Source: Prochlorococcus sp. AG-409-A10 (GTDB lineage: Bacteria > Cyanobacteriota > Cyanobacteriia > PCC-6307 > Cyanobiaceae). From it: a DNA stretch of 64,000 nt. The notes under the pieces were generated by a model that saw nothing but the letters and a program-made list of their open reading frames with translations, did not search any database and was not told the origin of the DNA. Below, one piece after another: positions 37,446 to 48,185 of the stretch. Every line of letters starts with the position of its first letter. Position 1 is the stretch's first letter. The stretch lies in the NCBI GenBank assembly GCA_003216175.1, contig QCJG01000002.1, positions 163,736 through 227,735 of the forward strand, written 5' to 3'. The position numbers and the translations under genes are program-made.

Positions 37446-38520
37446 TATAATCTTTTAAAGTATTAATAATTTGAATATTTTGTTTTCGTTTTTGGAGACT
37501 TATTCTGACCCATTTTTCATCTAGAGTTATAAATGATCTGCAGTCTCTTAATAAAATTCCTTTTCTTTTTAAATTCTCAATAAGATTTAATATAGAAATA
37601 TCACTTTTAATTAATTGAAAATTTGTAGTTGTTGGTAGAGGCTTAATAGTAGAAAATTCTGACAAACTTTGATGTAACCAGTTCCCTTCTTCTTCTACCC
37701 ATCTATGGATTTTATTTAATCTTTTTTTATGCATTTGAGAATCTTTCATGATCATATTAGTTGCATTTATTGCCAGCGTATTTACTGGCCATGGATCTCT
37801 TATCTCTTTCCATTTTAATAATCTATCTGGGTTCGTTACCGCGTATCCAACCCTTAATCCAGCAATACCTAGAAACTTAGTTAAACTTCTTATCACTACT
37901 AGGTTTTTATGGCTCTTAGTTAAATCAATGATTGATTGATTTTCACCCCCCGGTGTAAGAGAAATAAATGCTTCATCGCAAATTACGAGTTTATAATTAG
38001 TTAGTAATTTTTCTATTGATGAACGACTCCATAATTGCCCAGTTGGATTGTGTGGGTTTGTAATCCATAAGACATGGGTTTTTGGTTTGATTGGAAATGG
38101 CTGAGGATTGCTATTAGTCCAAGATAAAGGAATAGGATTAAATATATAAGAAGCATTCCAACAATTTAAAGCTCTTTGATAGTCTCCAAAACCAGGAGAT
38201 GGTAGAGAACTTATACCATTTAAACTTGCATCTCTTGCTGCCCAAGTAAATAATTCTGAAGCTCCATTACCAGGTAAAACCATTGATGGTTCAATATTAT
38301 GCCATTTCGAAATAGAATTTTTGACTTCAAAATAACTTCTATCAGGATAAGATTTTATAGATCCATTCTTTATACTATTGATGATATGATTATTTAACTT
38401 CTTAGGTAATTTAAAAGGCACTATTGATGCACTTGCATCGATTATTTTATCTGTAGATAGTCCTAACTTTCTTGCTTCTTTTTCAATATTACCTCCATGA
38501 ATATCAAAGTCTTGTTTCAT
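37438..38520 (-). CDS. CobD-like L-threonine-O-3-phosphate decarboxylase / HisC-type aminotransferase
   Basis: This PLP enzyme of 360 residues has DASASIVPFKLPKKL, VLPGNGASELFTWAARD, WITNPHNPTGQLWS, the aspartate of VICDEAFISLTPG, and the PLP lysine in VIRSLTKFLGIAGLRVGYA. The N-terminal HGGN and ELFTWAARD features favour CobD of cobalamin synthesis over HisC. A plain aminotransferase role cannot be excluded. A true hisC at 22 kb makes redundancy less likely. Its 3' end overlaps the convergent murG by 8 nt. Confidence 0.75.
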   Translation of the reverse strand: MKQDFDIHGGNIEKEARKLGLSTDKIIDASASIVPFKLPKKLNNHIINSIKNGSIKSYPDRSYFEVKNSISKWHNIEPSMVLPGNGASELFTWAARDASLNGISSLPSPGFGDYQRALNCWNASYIFNPIPLSWTNSNPQPFPIKPKTHVLWITNPHNPTGQLWSRSSIEKLLTNYKLVICDEAFISLTPGGENQSIIDLTKSHKNLVVIRSLTKFLGIAGLRVGYAVTNPDRLLKWKEIRDPWPVNTLAINATNMIMKDSQMHKKRLNKIHRWVEEEGNWLHQSLSEFSTIKPLPTTTNFQLIKSDISILNLIENLKRKGILLRDCRSFITLDEKWVRISLQKRKQNIQIINTLKDYII

Positions 38521-38588
38521 TATATATTAGATAATATTGTAATCAGTTGAAAAATAATTGTAATTATTTATTGAAATCATTTGTGTTT

Positions 38589-39746
38589 TTATTTCCATGG
38601 TTCTTCGGAACCGATGACCTCTTTAATATTTTGGAATCCGTGTTTTTTCATTTGCAGGGTTAACCCATCTAAAATTTCTGGAACTAAATTTGGTCCCTCA
38701 AATATCCAACCTGTATAGATCTGAACAAGTGATGCTCCAGCGGCAATCCTTTCCCAGGCTGTTTGTGCTGAACTTATTCCACCAACACCAATAAGTGGTA
38801 AAGAATTATTAGTACTTTTTCTAAGCCTTCTAATAACTTCCAGACCTCTTTTTTCTAAAGGGAGTCCACTTAAACCTCCATTTTCTTGCTCTAAAGTATT
38901 TCCAGTTTTGATTCTTAAGTTTTTTAGGTTAAATCTATTTAAGCTTGTATTGATTGCAATTATTCCATCAATACCATTCTCAATTGCAACTTTCGCAAGT
39001 TCATCAATTTCTTCATTTGATAGATCTGGAGCAATTTTTACAAGCAAAGGAGGACAATTGGATAAATTTTTTAGTGTGCGTATTAAATTTTTTATTTGTT
39101 TTGTTTCTTGTAATGAGCGAAGGCCTGGGGTATTCGGAGAACTAACATTGATAACTGCATAGTCTGATAAAGGAGCCAATAGTCTTAAAGATGAAAAATA
39201 GTCTTTACTGGCTTCATCAAGAGGTGTAATTTTTGATTTTCCTAAATTTATTCCCAGAACACATGGTCTATTTCCTGGTGCAGGGATTTTTTGTTTTTTT
39301 ATAGTGCTTAAGAACTTTTCTGCGCCTTCATTATTAAATCCCATTCTATTCAGTGCAGCTTTTTCTTTGGCAATTCTGAAAAGTCTGGGTTTTGGATTAC
39401 CTTTTTGGGCATGCCAAGTAATAGTTCCTAATTCGGCGAAACCAAATCCAAAATAATTCCAAAGACCAGCTCCTACTCCATTTTTATCAAATCCAGCAGC
39501 AAGTCCTACAGGGTTTTTAAAGTGCGAGCCAAATATTATTTGATTTAAGCTTGAATTGCTTCTTTGAAATTCATTTGACGTTTTTAATAGGATATTAGAA
39601 ATTATTGGAAAATTTCTATTTAATGATGCAAATTTAATAGCATTAAGAGCTGAATTAGTAAGTATTTCTGCATCAATACCCTCGTCTTGAGATAGAAGCT
39701 GACCAAGCAGAATATTGTATAAGTCGTTTTTTTTATTCTTTGACAA
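38589..39746 (-). CDS. pyrD: Dihydroorotate dehydrogenase (quinone), class 2
   Basis: PyrD oxidises dihydroorotate with a membrane quinone in pyrimidine synthesis. The 385-residue protein shows [50 protein letters not shown] with the catalytic serine region, and [20 protein letters not shown] and [15 protein letters not shown]. The long N-terminal extension before the barrel is typical of class 2 enzymes and contacts the membrane. Its 5' end overlaps the 3' end of rnhA by 14 nt. Confidence 0.97.
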   Translation of the reverse strand: MSKNKKNDLYNILLGQLLSQDEGIDAEILTNSALNAIKFASLNRNFPIISNILLKTSNEFQRSNSSLNQIIFGSHFKNPVGLAAGFDKNGVGAGLWNYFGFGFAELGTITWHAQKGNPKPRLFRIAKEKAALNRMGFNNEGAEKFLSTIKKQKIPAPGNRPCVLGINLGKSKITPLDEASKDYFSSLRLLAPLSDYAVINVSSPNTPGLRSLQETKQIKNLIRTLKNLSNCPPLLVKIAPDLSNEEIDELAKVAIENGIDGIIAINTSLNRFNLKNLRIKTGNTLEQENGGLSGLPLEKRGLEVIRRLRKSTNNSLPLIGVGGISSAQTAWERIAAGASLVQIYTGWIFEGPNLVPEILDGLTLQMKKHGFQNIKEVIGSEEPWK

Positions 39747-40218
39747 AATCTTTTAGTTGTATGTTTCGCCCTTTAGAAAAAGCTACCGCAATTGCATCAA
39801 CTCTATCATTATCCTTTTCTCCGCTATGTCCCTTGACATATTGAAGTTTGATTTTTGGCAGTTCAGGGTGGTCAAGAGCTTTCCATAAATCTTGATTGAG
39901 AACTTGTTTACCAGATGCAGTTTTCCATCCTTTTTTTTTCCAATTCGACATCCATTTTTCCATTCCATCAATTAAATATTTGCTATCAGTTTTGATGGTC
40001 AATGAAGGGTGGAATTTTATTTCTTTTAATTTTTCAAGAACAAATAATGCAGCCTGTAATTCCATGCGATTATTTGTTGTCTTAGGGCTGAAGCCACCAA
40101 ATTCAACTTCGCTTCCATCTTGGAATCTAATTAATGCTCCCCAGCCACCTGGACCAGGATTTCCGCTACAGGCACCATCAGTTGCTGCAGCAATCGCCAA
40201 TTTTTCTTCTTTAGACAT
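39733..40218 (-). CDS. rnhA: Ribonuclease HI
   Basis: RNase HI cuts RNA in RNA:DNA hybrids. The 161-residue protein has the first acidic residue in [17 protein letters not shown], a glutamate in [13 protein letters not shown], the aspartate in [19 protein letters not shown] and the basic protrusion [29 protein letters not shown] completes the active site, so all four catalytic carboxylates are present. The start lies directly after the T-run of the rplL terminator. The 3' end overlaps pyrD by 14 nt. Confidence 0.98.
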   Translation of the reverse strand: MSKEEKLAIAAATDGACSGNPGPGGWGALIRFQDGSEVEFGGFSPKTTNNRMELQAALFVLEKLKEIKFHPSLTIKTDSKYLIDGMEKWMSNWKKKGWKTASGKQVLNQDLWKALDHPELPKIKLQYVKGHSGEKDNDRVDAIAVAFSKGRNIQLKDFVKE

Positions 40219-40246
40219 AAAAAAACCGGTCTGAATAGACCGGTTT
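40219..40246 (-). terminator. Rho-independent terminator of the rplL operon
   Basis: On the reverse strand AAACCGGTCT / AGACCGGTTT forms a 10-bp stem with a 4-nt loop, followed by a T-run that abuts the rnhA start codon. It lies after the rplL stop and should end the rplJ-rplL transcript just before rnhA. The stem is GC-containing and strong. Confidence 0.85.
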
Positions 40247-40284
40247 CATATAAGCAGAAAACAGGTGCTTTTCTAGTAACGATT

Positions 40285-40680
40285 TTATTTTAAAGTTACT
40301 TTTCCACCAACAGCTTCAATTGCTTTCTTTAAAGCTTCAGCATCTTCTTTTGTTGCTCCTTCTTTGATTGTTTTTGGAGCAGCTTCAACTAGCGCTTTAG
40401 CTTCGCCAAGGCCTAGACCTGTAGCATTTCGAACTTCTTTAAGGACTTTGATTTTAGATGAAGCGTCAAAGCTTTCTAAAACTACCTCAAATTCAGTTTT
40501 TTCTTCGGCAGCATCAGCACCATCGCCACCAGCAGCAGCTCCGGGAGCTGCCATGACAACGCCAGCAGATGCGGCGGCAGATACACCAAAAGCTTCTTCT
40601 ATTTGCTTAACAAGCTCTGAAGCTTCAAGCAAAGAGAGGCTTTTTAATGAATCTAAGATTTCATCGGTTTTTGCAGACAT
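40285..40680 (-). CDS. rplL: 50S ribosomal protein L7/L12
   Basis: The stalk protein of 131 residues has an N-terminal dimerisation domain ([31 protein letters not shown]), an Ala/Gly-rich hinge ([18 protein letters not shown]) and the C-terminal factor-binding domain [46 protein letters not shown]. It lies 52 nt after rplJ and ends before a strong hairpin terminator. Confidence 0.99.
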   Translation of the reverse strand: MSAKTDEILDSLKSLSLLEASELVKQIEEAFGVSAAASAGVVMAAPGAAAGGDGADAAEEKTEFEVVLESFDASSKIKVLKEVRNATGLGLGEAKALVEAAPKTIKEGATKEDAEALKKAIEAVGGKVTLK

Positions 40681-40732
40681 GGTTTAAATCAGCAACTAAG
40701 TAAGTAGAAAACAAATTGTGAAACAAGGAGTA

Positions 40733-41260
40733 TCAGCTCTCGCCGCTCTCAGAATGTTGCTTAAGAGACCTTGCAAGTCCAGATGGGACCTCATTTATAC
40801 CAATAGCGATTTTGCTTGTTATGGAATTCATTGCACCAGCAATTTGTGCCATAAGTACTTCCTTGCTAGGAAGTTTTGCAATCGCTTTGATCTCATCTTG
40901 AGATAAAAGTTTGCCTTCGAAAAGACCTCCTTTAGTCTCAGACTTTTGAGTTTCCTTTTGAAATGCTTGTACAGCTTTAACAGCACTCCCAACATCTCCT
41001 TTGATTAAAACAAAGGCGTTAGTGCCAGTAAGTAATGACTCCAAACCAGTCCAGGATTCTTTTCCTTTTATGGCTTGACGCATCAAGGTGTTTTTAGTGA
41101 CCTTGCAAATGCCATCGCTTTTTTGCAATCTTGAGCGCAAGTCAGACATCTCTTTTGTGGATAAGCCCTTGTAATCAAGAACTAAAGCCATTTCAGAGTT
41201 ATCTAATAGACCCTCTATCGTTTCGACGATCTGTTTTTTGCTTTCCAGCGTGCGGCCCAT
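40733..41260 (-). CDS. rplJ: 50S ribosomal protein L10
   Basis: L10 anchors the L7/L12 stalk. The sequence [48 protein letters not shown] and [18 protein letters not shown] fits the family. The track frame runs on to 41311 and includes leader sequence; ATG 41260 gives the normal size of about 175 residues. It follows rplA with a structured leader of about 220 nt. Confidence 0.98.
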   Translation of the reverse strand: MGRTLESKKQIVETIEGLLDNSEMALVLDYKGLSTKEMSDLRSRLQKSDGICKVTKNTLMRQAIKGKESWTGLESLLTGTNAFVLIKGDVGSAVKAVQAFQKETQKSETKGGLFEGKLLSQDEIKAIAKLPSKEVLMAQIAGAMNSITSKIAIGINEVPSGLARSLKQHSESGES

Positions 41261-41483
41261 AGTAATTGGATCGAATCGGGGGAAGAACTGGACATACGGC
41301 CATATTCCCATTGGGGAATCGAGGCCGCTAACGATTCAATCCAAAAAGATAAAAACCCTGCGTATACCTCGGCGGGTATTAGAAATTCTATTAAACGAAA
41401 GGCTTAACAGAATAAGACCTGCTGTCTTTGGCTGGGCGCATGCCCTTGTGGTTATACCACATAGCTAATTTACAACAAAAAGG
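41261..41483 (-). promoter_or_regulatory. Structured L10 leader (probable autoregulatory site)
   Basis: The rplA-rplJ gap is about 223 nt and holds several hairpins when read on the reverse strand. The clearest is CGGCC-TCG-ATTCCC-CAAT-GGGAAT-AT-GGCCG just upstream of rplJ. Others are TGTGGT-ATA-ACCACA and ATACC-CGCCGA-GGTAT. Bacterial L10(L12)4 complexes repress their own rplJL mRNA by binding such a leader, so this role is inferred. Confidence 0.6.
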
Positions 41484-42191
41484 TCACTTTTCTTTTTGTA
41501 AGTCTTGTAATTCGTTGATATCTACTTCTACGGATGGTCCCATGGTGGATGTAATAAAAAAGCTTCTCCAGAATTTTCCTTTTGCTCCGCTTGGTTTATT
41601 TTTTTCTATTGTTACTTGCAAAGTCTTCAGATTTTCAAGGAGTGCCTCTTCCGAAAAACTTGCTTTACCAAATCGAACATGCACAATTCCTGCCTTGTCT
41701 GCTCTGAATTCAAGTTTTCCTGCTTTAAATTCTTTGATAGCTCCTGATAGATCGGTCGTAACTGTTCCTGCTTTTGGATTTGGCATCAGCCCTCTTGGAC
41801 CAAGAACTCTTCCAAGTTTGGCGACCTTGGGCATCATATCTGGAGTTGAAATTAGAAGATCAAAGTTCATCTCTCCTTTGTTGATTGACTCAACTAAGTC
41901 CTCCTCTCCAGCCAGATCAGCCCCTGCTTTCGTTGCCTCAGCCACTTTTTCACCGCGTGTAACGACTGCTATTCGTATTTTCTGACCGGTGCCACTTGGT
42001 AAGGCAACTGTGGTTCTTAATTGCTGGTCAGTATATTTAGGGTCAATACCGAGTCTTATATGAGCTTCAATAGTCTCATCGAATTTTGCATTGGCATTTT
42101 CCTTTACTAGTTTTATTGCTTCAATTGGAGAATATGAACGTTCTTCCACTCTGGAAAGTAACGTTGTCATTCTTTTGGAAAAATTTTTCAT
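41484..42191 (-). CDS. rplA: 50S ribosomal protein L1
   Basis: The L1 stalk protein of 235 residues contains [53 protein letters not shown] and [10 protein letters not shown], all family features. It is 74 nt after rplK and upstream of the L10 leader. In bacteria L1 also represses translation of the L11 operon by binding its own mRNA; I did not find an unambiguous L1 site here. Confidence 0.99.
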   Translation of the reverse strand: MKNFSKRMTTLLSRVEERSYSPIEAIKLVKENANAKFDETIEAHIRLGIDPKYTDQQLRTTVALPSGTGQKIRIAVVTRGEKVAEATKAGADLAGEEDLVESINKGEMNFDLLISTPDMMPKVAKLGRVLGPRGLMPNPKAGTVTTDLSGAIKEFKAGKLEFRADKAGIVHVRFGKASFSEEALLENLKTLQVTIEKNKPSGAKGKFWRSFFITSTMGPSVEVDINELQDLQKEK

Positions 42192-42265
42192 AATAAATCG
42201 GGGTACATTCGACTCTATTTAGGTCTCCCCCTTAAAAGAGAACATTTTTTAATTTTACGATTTAA

Positions 42266-42691
42266 TTAGTCCTTTATGGAAACTCCCATATTTTTGGCCG
42301 TGCCCTCAATAACTTTCATCGCTGATTCTATGCTGCTGCAATTGAGATCTGGAAGTTTTGTTTTAGCAATTTCTTCAAGTTGACTTTTACTAATCGAACC
42401 AGCAGTTCCTTTTGCTGACTCTCCTGAACCTTTGGTAATTCCTGCCGCTTTAGTTATTAAAACTGAAGCAGGAGGGGTTTTTGTTATGAAAGTAAAACTT
42501 CTATCTTCGAAAACTGATATTTCTACAGGGATAACAAAGCCAGCTTTGTCTTGGGTTCGCGAATTGTATTCCTTACAAAACGCCATTATGTTAACCCCAT
42601 GTTGACCCAGAGCAGGCCCAACGGGAGGAGCTGGGTTCGCTTTGCCAGCCTGTAAGGCCAACTTGATCAGGGCTACTACTTTCTTTGCCAT
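42266..42691 (-). CDS. rplK: 50S ribosomal protein L11
   Basis: L11 forms the GTPase-associated centre with 23S rRNA. The 141-residue sequence has [35 protein letters not shown] and [27 protein letters not shown], characteristic of L11. It is 102 nt downstream of nusG, within the conserved secE-nusG-rplK-rplA order. Confidence 0.99.
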   Translation of the reverse strand: MAKKVVALIKLALQAGKANPAPPVGPALGQHGVNIMAFCKEYNSRTQDKAGFVIPVEISVFEDRSFTFITKTPPASVLITKAAGITKGSGESAKGTAGSISKSQLEEIAKTKLPDLNCSSIESAMKVIEGTAKNMGVSIKD

Positions 42692-42793
42692 CGGCTGAAA
42701 ATTGAACTAATGCGGAAAACCTGAAACTAATCAGATTAAATTATCTAATAAACTTAACTCCTAGACTGACCAGACAGCAAAAGGAAATTAAAA

Positions 42794-43444
42794 TCAATTT
42801 TGTTTAGTTATTTGCGAAAATTCAAGTTCAACAGGAGTTTCTCTACCGAAAATTGATAAAAGCGCCTTAAGTTTGTTTCTTTCTCCTGAAACTTCTATAA
42901 CTTCTCCTTGGAAATCTTTAAAAGGACCTGAAGTAACAACAATCTGATCACCTTCTTCTACATCCAACTTAACAACAGTTTTCTTTTCAGCTGCTCGTTT
43001 GAAAATTCTATTAACCTCTTGCCTGCTAAGAGGGCGGGGCTTTATATGCCCGCGTGATTTTCCAGTGGCTCTTCGGTCTTCTGCACCAACAAAATTAATT
43101 ACATTTGGAGTACTTCTTACAGCCATCATTGTATCTTCATCTAAAACCATACGAACCAGAACATATCCAGGGAAAACTTTTTCCTCTGTGGTCTGCCTAC
43201 TACCATCTTTTTTTAGCTTAACTGCTGGTGTCTGAGGGATTTCTATCTCTATGATTCTGTCACTAACACCAAGAGTTATTGCTCTTTGTTCAAGTGTCGC
43301 TTTTACTTTCTTTTCACAACTTGAGGCAACTTGAATAGCGTACCAACGTGCAATATTTGTCTTGATTGTTTGATTTGCAAAATGTGATTGATCATCCTCA
43401 ATTATTTTTGAATCTTCAGTAGGAGTGGTTTCAATATCTGACAC
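42794..43444 (-). CDS. nusG: Transcription termination/antitermination factor NusG
   Basis: NusG binds RNA polymerase and links it to Rho or the ribosome. The 216-residue protein has a cyanobacterial N-terminal acidic extension of about 30 residues, the NGN domain (WYAIQVASSCEKKVKATLEQRA, VFPGYVLVRMVLDEDT) and a C-terminal KOW domain (EEGDQIVVTSGPFKDFQGEV). It follows secE by 42 nt. Confidence 0.99.
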   Translation of the reverse strand: MSDIETTPTEDSKIIEDDQSHFANQTIKTNIARWYAIQVASSCEKKVKATLEQRAITLGVSDRIIEIEIPQTPAVKLKKDGSRQTTEEKVFPGYVLVRMVLDEDTMMAVRSTPNVINFVGAEDRRATGKSRGHIKPRPLSRQEVNRIFKRAAEKKTVVKLDVEEGDQIVVTSGPFKDFQGEVIEVSGERNKLKALLSIFGRETPVELEFSQITKQN

Positions 43445-43486
43445 TGTAAAAAATTGTGAGTGGTTTAAAAATTTTGGTTAGTCAAC

Positions 43487-43729
43487 TCAGCGGAATATCT
43501 GAGTAGAGGCCCATCCATAAAAACGGCTAACAGCGGCTATTGATACTGCTGATAAAGTGACCATTAAAATCACAGCAACAGATTCGCTGAAAAGTTGTTG
43601 GCGTGAAGGCCAGACAACAAGTTTCATTTCATCAATTGTAGAGGATAAAAAACTTTTTTTTAAGGCAGTCTTTTCCTTTTTTGTAGGAATTACCTTTTCT
43701 TGATCCTCTTTAGAAGTTGGACTTGTCAC
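43487..43729 (-). CDS. secE: Preprotein translocase subunit SecE
   Basis: The 80-residue SecE has a polar N-terminal region (about residues 1-34), the conserved amphipathic segment DEMKLVVWPSRQQLFSESV, and one transmembrane helix (AVILMVTLSAVSIAAVSRFYG). The single TM form is the common cyanobacterial type. It is the first gene of the secE-nusG-rplK-rplA cluster and lies 72 nt after clpB2. Confidence 0.96.
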   Translation of the reverse strand: MTSPTSKEDQEKVIPTKKEKTALKKSFLSSTIDEMKLVVWPSRQQLFSESVAVILMVTLSAVSIAAVSRFYGWASTQIFR

Positions 43730-43801
43730 TTTGGGAAGACTAAAAGGAAGGTGCTTTTAAAAAGAATGGCTATAAACCTACACTAACTTATGTTTGATGG
43801 A

Positions 43802-46567
43802 TTAGTTATCTATTAAAAAAAGAAGTTTTTTTGACTCATCATCTTTAGTGGAAACCTTTATTGATTTTGCATCTTCAAAAGCCTCTTCTAAAATTTGTGT
43901 TGCAAGTGGGTTTTCTAATCTTCTTCTAATCACTCTTCTTAGCGGTCTGGCCCCATATTCAGGTTCATAGCCTTCATCAGCAAGAGTTTTGACTGTGTTT
44001 TCATCAACATAAAGATCTAAACCTTGGTGTTTGAGAAGCTTCTTTAATTCATCAAGTTGAAGTCGCACTATTTGTTCTAAACTTTCAGGCTTTAGTGGGC
44101 TAAATCTTATTACTTCATCAATTCGGTTCAAAAATTCCGGTCGAAAATGTTTTATTAGAGCTTCGTTGATTTTTTGATCTAATTCTTTAGCAAGAATATT
44201 TTTATTTGAATTTTCGCCTTGAACTTGAAGTGAATTACTTAAGATTGCTTTGCTGGCAAGATTACTGGTCATAACGATAACTGTATTTCTAAAATCTACT
44301 GTCCGACCTTGAGAGTCGGTTAGCCTTCCATCATCTAATACCTGTAAAAGGATGTTGAAAACTTCTGGATGAGCTTTTTCAATCTCATCAAGTAGTAAAA
44401 CTGAATAAGGTTTTTTCCTGATTGCTTCTGTTAATTGCCCTCCTTCTTCGTAACCCACGTATCCTGGCGGTGCGCCTAAGAGTCTTGAAACAGCATTTCT
44501 CTCCATATATTCGCTCATATCTAGTCTCAATAAAGCGTCCTCTTCATCAAACAAAGAACTTGCTAACGATTTTGCAAGTTCAGTTTTTCCAACACCAGTC
44601 GGGCCTAGGAAAAGAAAGGATCCGATTGGCCTTCTGATGTCCTGCATTCCAGCTCTTGCTCTACGAATTGCTGCTGAGACTGCTTGAACAGCATTTAATT
44701 GACCAATGACTTTTTTTCCTAAGTCTTGTTCTAAATTTAAAAGCTTTTGTCTTTCACCTGATAAAACTTTTCTAACAGGAATTCCTGTCCATCTTGAAAC
44801 AACATCAGCTATGTCTTCTGGGTCAACTTGGTCTGTCAATAAGGACTCACCATACTCATTGTCTTCTTGTATGGAAACTTCTATATTTTTTATTTTTTCT
44901 TGGATTTGAAAAAGTTGTTCATATTTAATTCTTTCTGCTTCTTCAATATCACCAGAGATTTCTGCTTCTTTTATTAAAGTTTTTAATTCTTCAACTCTTA
45001 TTTTTGATTTTTGTAATGCAGCTGATTTATCAATTTGAGCTTGCCATCTTTGTTTGATTTGAACTAGCTCAACAAGCAGTAGCTCTCTCTTCTTTTCAAG
45101 ATTATCAATAGTCTCTAATGTTGTCTCTTTACTGGCATTTAGGATTAATGATTCTAAATGATTAATTTGAGATTCTTTCTCTTCTATTAATTTTGGTTTT
45201 GAAGAAGATTCAATTTTTACTTGAGCTGAAGCCTCATCAATTAAGTCAATAGCTTTATCAGGTAGACATCTATCACTTATATATCTATTGGCTAAACGAT
45301 TTGCTGTAATTAGTGCTTCATCAGTAATAGTTACTCCGTGATGAGACTCATAATGTTCTTTAAGTCCTTTTAAAATTTCCAAACTTAAATCTAAGCTGGG
45401 CTCTTTGATTAATACTTGTTGAAATCGTCTATCTAGCGCTAGGTCTTTTTCAATTGTACGTCTGTAATTGTCAGGAGTTGTTGCACCAATACAACGTAAG
45501 TCTCCACTGGCTAATAATGGTTTTAATAGACTACCAGCATCAGTATTTGATCTGTCTTTGCTAATAATTGTGTGCAATTCGTCTATAAATAAGATTACTC
45601 CTTTTTCGCTATTGCTGATTTCACTTAACAATGATCTAAATCGTTCTTCAAATTGCCCACGGAATTTAGCTCCAGCGATTAAAGCACCGATATCAAGTGA
45701 AATCAGCCTTAAGCCTTGAAGAGAATCTGGAAGTTCGTTGGCTATGATTTTTTGAGCTAGTAATTCTGCAACTGCTGTTTTCCCGACACCTGGAGCTCCA
45801 ATCAGTACAGGATTATTTTTACCTCTTCTAGATAAAACTTTTGTAATTGCTTTTATTTCCGACTCTCTGCCAATCACGGGGTCTAATTTCCCATTTTCAG
45901 CTTCGGCTGTAAGATCTTTGCAGTATAAATCCAATGCATTTGGCATCTCATTTAGATTTAAAGATTCTTGTTTTGATGTGATCTCTTCCGTAGTGAGAAG
46001 AGTATTTGGCTCGACGGCAGGATTTTTTGAAGTGTTTTTGGTAGATAAAGAAGACTTGGAATCTTTTTTGGGTCTAACTTCTTTTTTTTGAGTTGTATTC
46101 CTTTTTGACTGTTTAAATGATTTAGGTGCTGGTAGTCGTCTCAATTCCCCTTCGAGAATTTCACTAGGGAGACCTGCTTGATAAAAAAGATCTTCTCCTA
46201 AGCGATTGTCTCTACCAATTGCACTAAGGATATGAGATATCTCTATTTGATTGGATCCCCATCTAGAGCGAAAATCATCAGCTGTTTCAAGAAGAATTTC
46301 TAAATCTTCTCCAATAAATAGGTCTGATTGATTGTTTATTGGAAGTTCAGCGATGAAGTTTTCTAAAATTTCATTTATTTCTTCATGGTTTACAGGTAAG
46401 GAATTTGTATATTTTTGAAATTTTTTATTTCTAAAAAGTACTTGAATAAGATGTTCAACATCTAAATTCTGATGTCGCCACCTTCTGGCTGATTGTTCTG
46501 CTATTAATAAAAGACTCCAAGCTTCATCGCTAAAAGAATCTGGTTCTGTAGTTAGACTTACATTCAT
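43802..46567 (-). CDS. ClpB-family AAA+ disaggregase (ClpB2-like)
   Basis: The 921-residue Hsp100 protein has a weak N-terminal Clp_N domain, then a charged linker. The first AAA+ domain has GAPGVGKTAVAELLAQ, and a coiled-coil middle domain (about residues 400-510) follows. The second AAA+ domain has GPTGVGKTELAKSLA, RLDMSEYMERNAVSRLLGAPPGYVGYEEGG, LLDEIEKAHPEVFNILLQVLDDGRLTDSQGRTV and the sensor DERRLRR-like C-end (YGARPLRRVIRRRLENPLA). The middle domain and absence of the ClpP-loop make it a disaggregase, matching the cyanobacterial ClpB2 next to secE. The assignment to ClpB2 is inferred from location and general form. Confidence 0.9.
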   Translation of the reverse strand: MNVSLTTEPDSFSDEAWSLLLIAEQSARRWRHQNLDVEHLIQVLFRNKKFQKYTNSLPVNHEEINEILENFIAELPINNQSDLFIGEDLEILLETADDFRSRWGSNQIEISHILSAIGRDNRLGEDLFYQAGLPSEILEGELRRLPAPKSFKQSKRNTTQKKEVRPKKDSKSSLSTKNTSKNPAVEPNTLLTTEEITSKQESLNLNEMPNALDLYCKDLTAEAENGKLDPVIGRESEIKAITKVLSRRGKNNPVLIGAPGVGKTAVAELLAQKIIANELPDSLQGLRLISLDIGALIAGAKFRGQFEERFRSLLSEISNSEKGVILFIDELHTIISKDRSNTDAGSLLKPLLASGDLRCIGATTPDNYRRTIEKDLALDRRFQQVLIKEPSLDLSLEILKGLKEHYESHHGVTITDEALITANRLANRYISDRCLPDKAIDLIDEASAQVKIESSSKPKLIEEKESQINHLESLILNASKETTLETIDNLEKKRELLLVELVQIKQRWQAQIDKSAALQKSKIRVEELKTLIKEAEISGDIEEAERIKYEQLFQIQEKIKNIEVSIQEDNEYGESLLTDQVDPEDIADVVSRWTGIPVRKVLSGERQKLLNLEQDLGKKVIGQLNAVQAVSAAIRRARAGMQDIRRPIGSFLFLGPTGVGKTELAKSLASSLFDEEDALLRLDMSEYMERNAVSRLLGAPPGYVGYEEGGQLTEAIRKKPYSVLLLDEIEKAHPEVFNILLQVLDDGRLTDSQGRTVDFRNTVIVMTSNLASKAILSNSLQVQGENSNKNILAKELDQKINEALIKHFRPEFLNRIDEVIRFSPLKPESLEQIVRLQLDELKKLLKHQGLDLYVDENTVKTLADEGYEPEYGARPLRRVIRRRLENPLATQILEEAFEDAKSIKVSTKDDESKKLLFLIDN

Positions 46568-46723
46568 TTTCGATCAATTTTGATTCAAAGTGGTGATTTG
46601 CCTTCTGAATTTTGGTTGAGACCTTTTATCTATAAGTTTATTTATTGTCAAGACAAATTTGATTGATTAGGTCTTGGAAAGCAAGCCAGATTGGCAATTC
46701 AGGAACATATAGGAATAATGTAG

Positions 46724-48055
<1,332 letters not shown>

Positions 48056-48061
48056 TTCTCA

Positions 48062-48185
48062 CTAATTCAAGCCTTTTCTTCGTTGAAAATTATCTAAACG
48101 ACTTTCGCTTCTCATCTTAAATTTTAATTTAATCCAGCTTAGAGCTATTGGAAATCCGATAGTTACAGGTATGAGAAATAAAAAA
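48062..48185 (-). other. Out-of-frame C-terminal extension of the ABC1 kinase
   Basis: Reading one base ahead after the T7 run in the coding strand gives LFLIPVTIGFPIALSWIKLK followed by a basic tail ending KGLN and TAG. The hydrophobic stretch looks like the second C-terminal membrane helix expected of cyanobacterial ABC1 proteins. The tail reaches to within 6 nt of the eno stop, filling the otherwise empty gap. Confidence 0.72.

Noticed and set aside
41261-41311. N-terminal extension of the rplJ track frame
   Set aside because: The extra residues belong to the L10 leader; family proteins start at [10 protein letters not shown].
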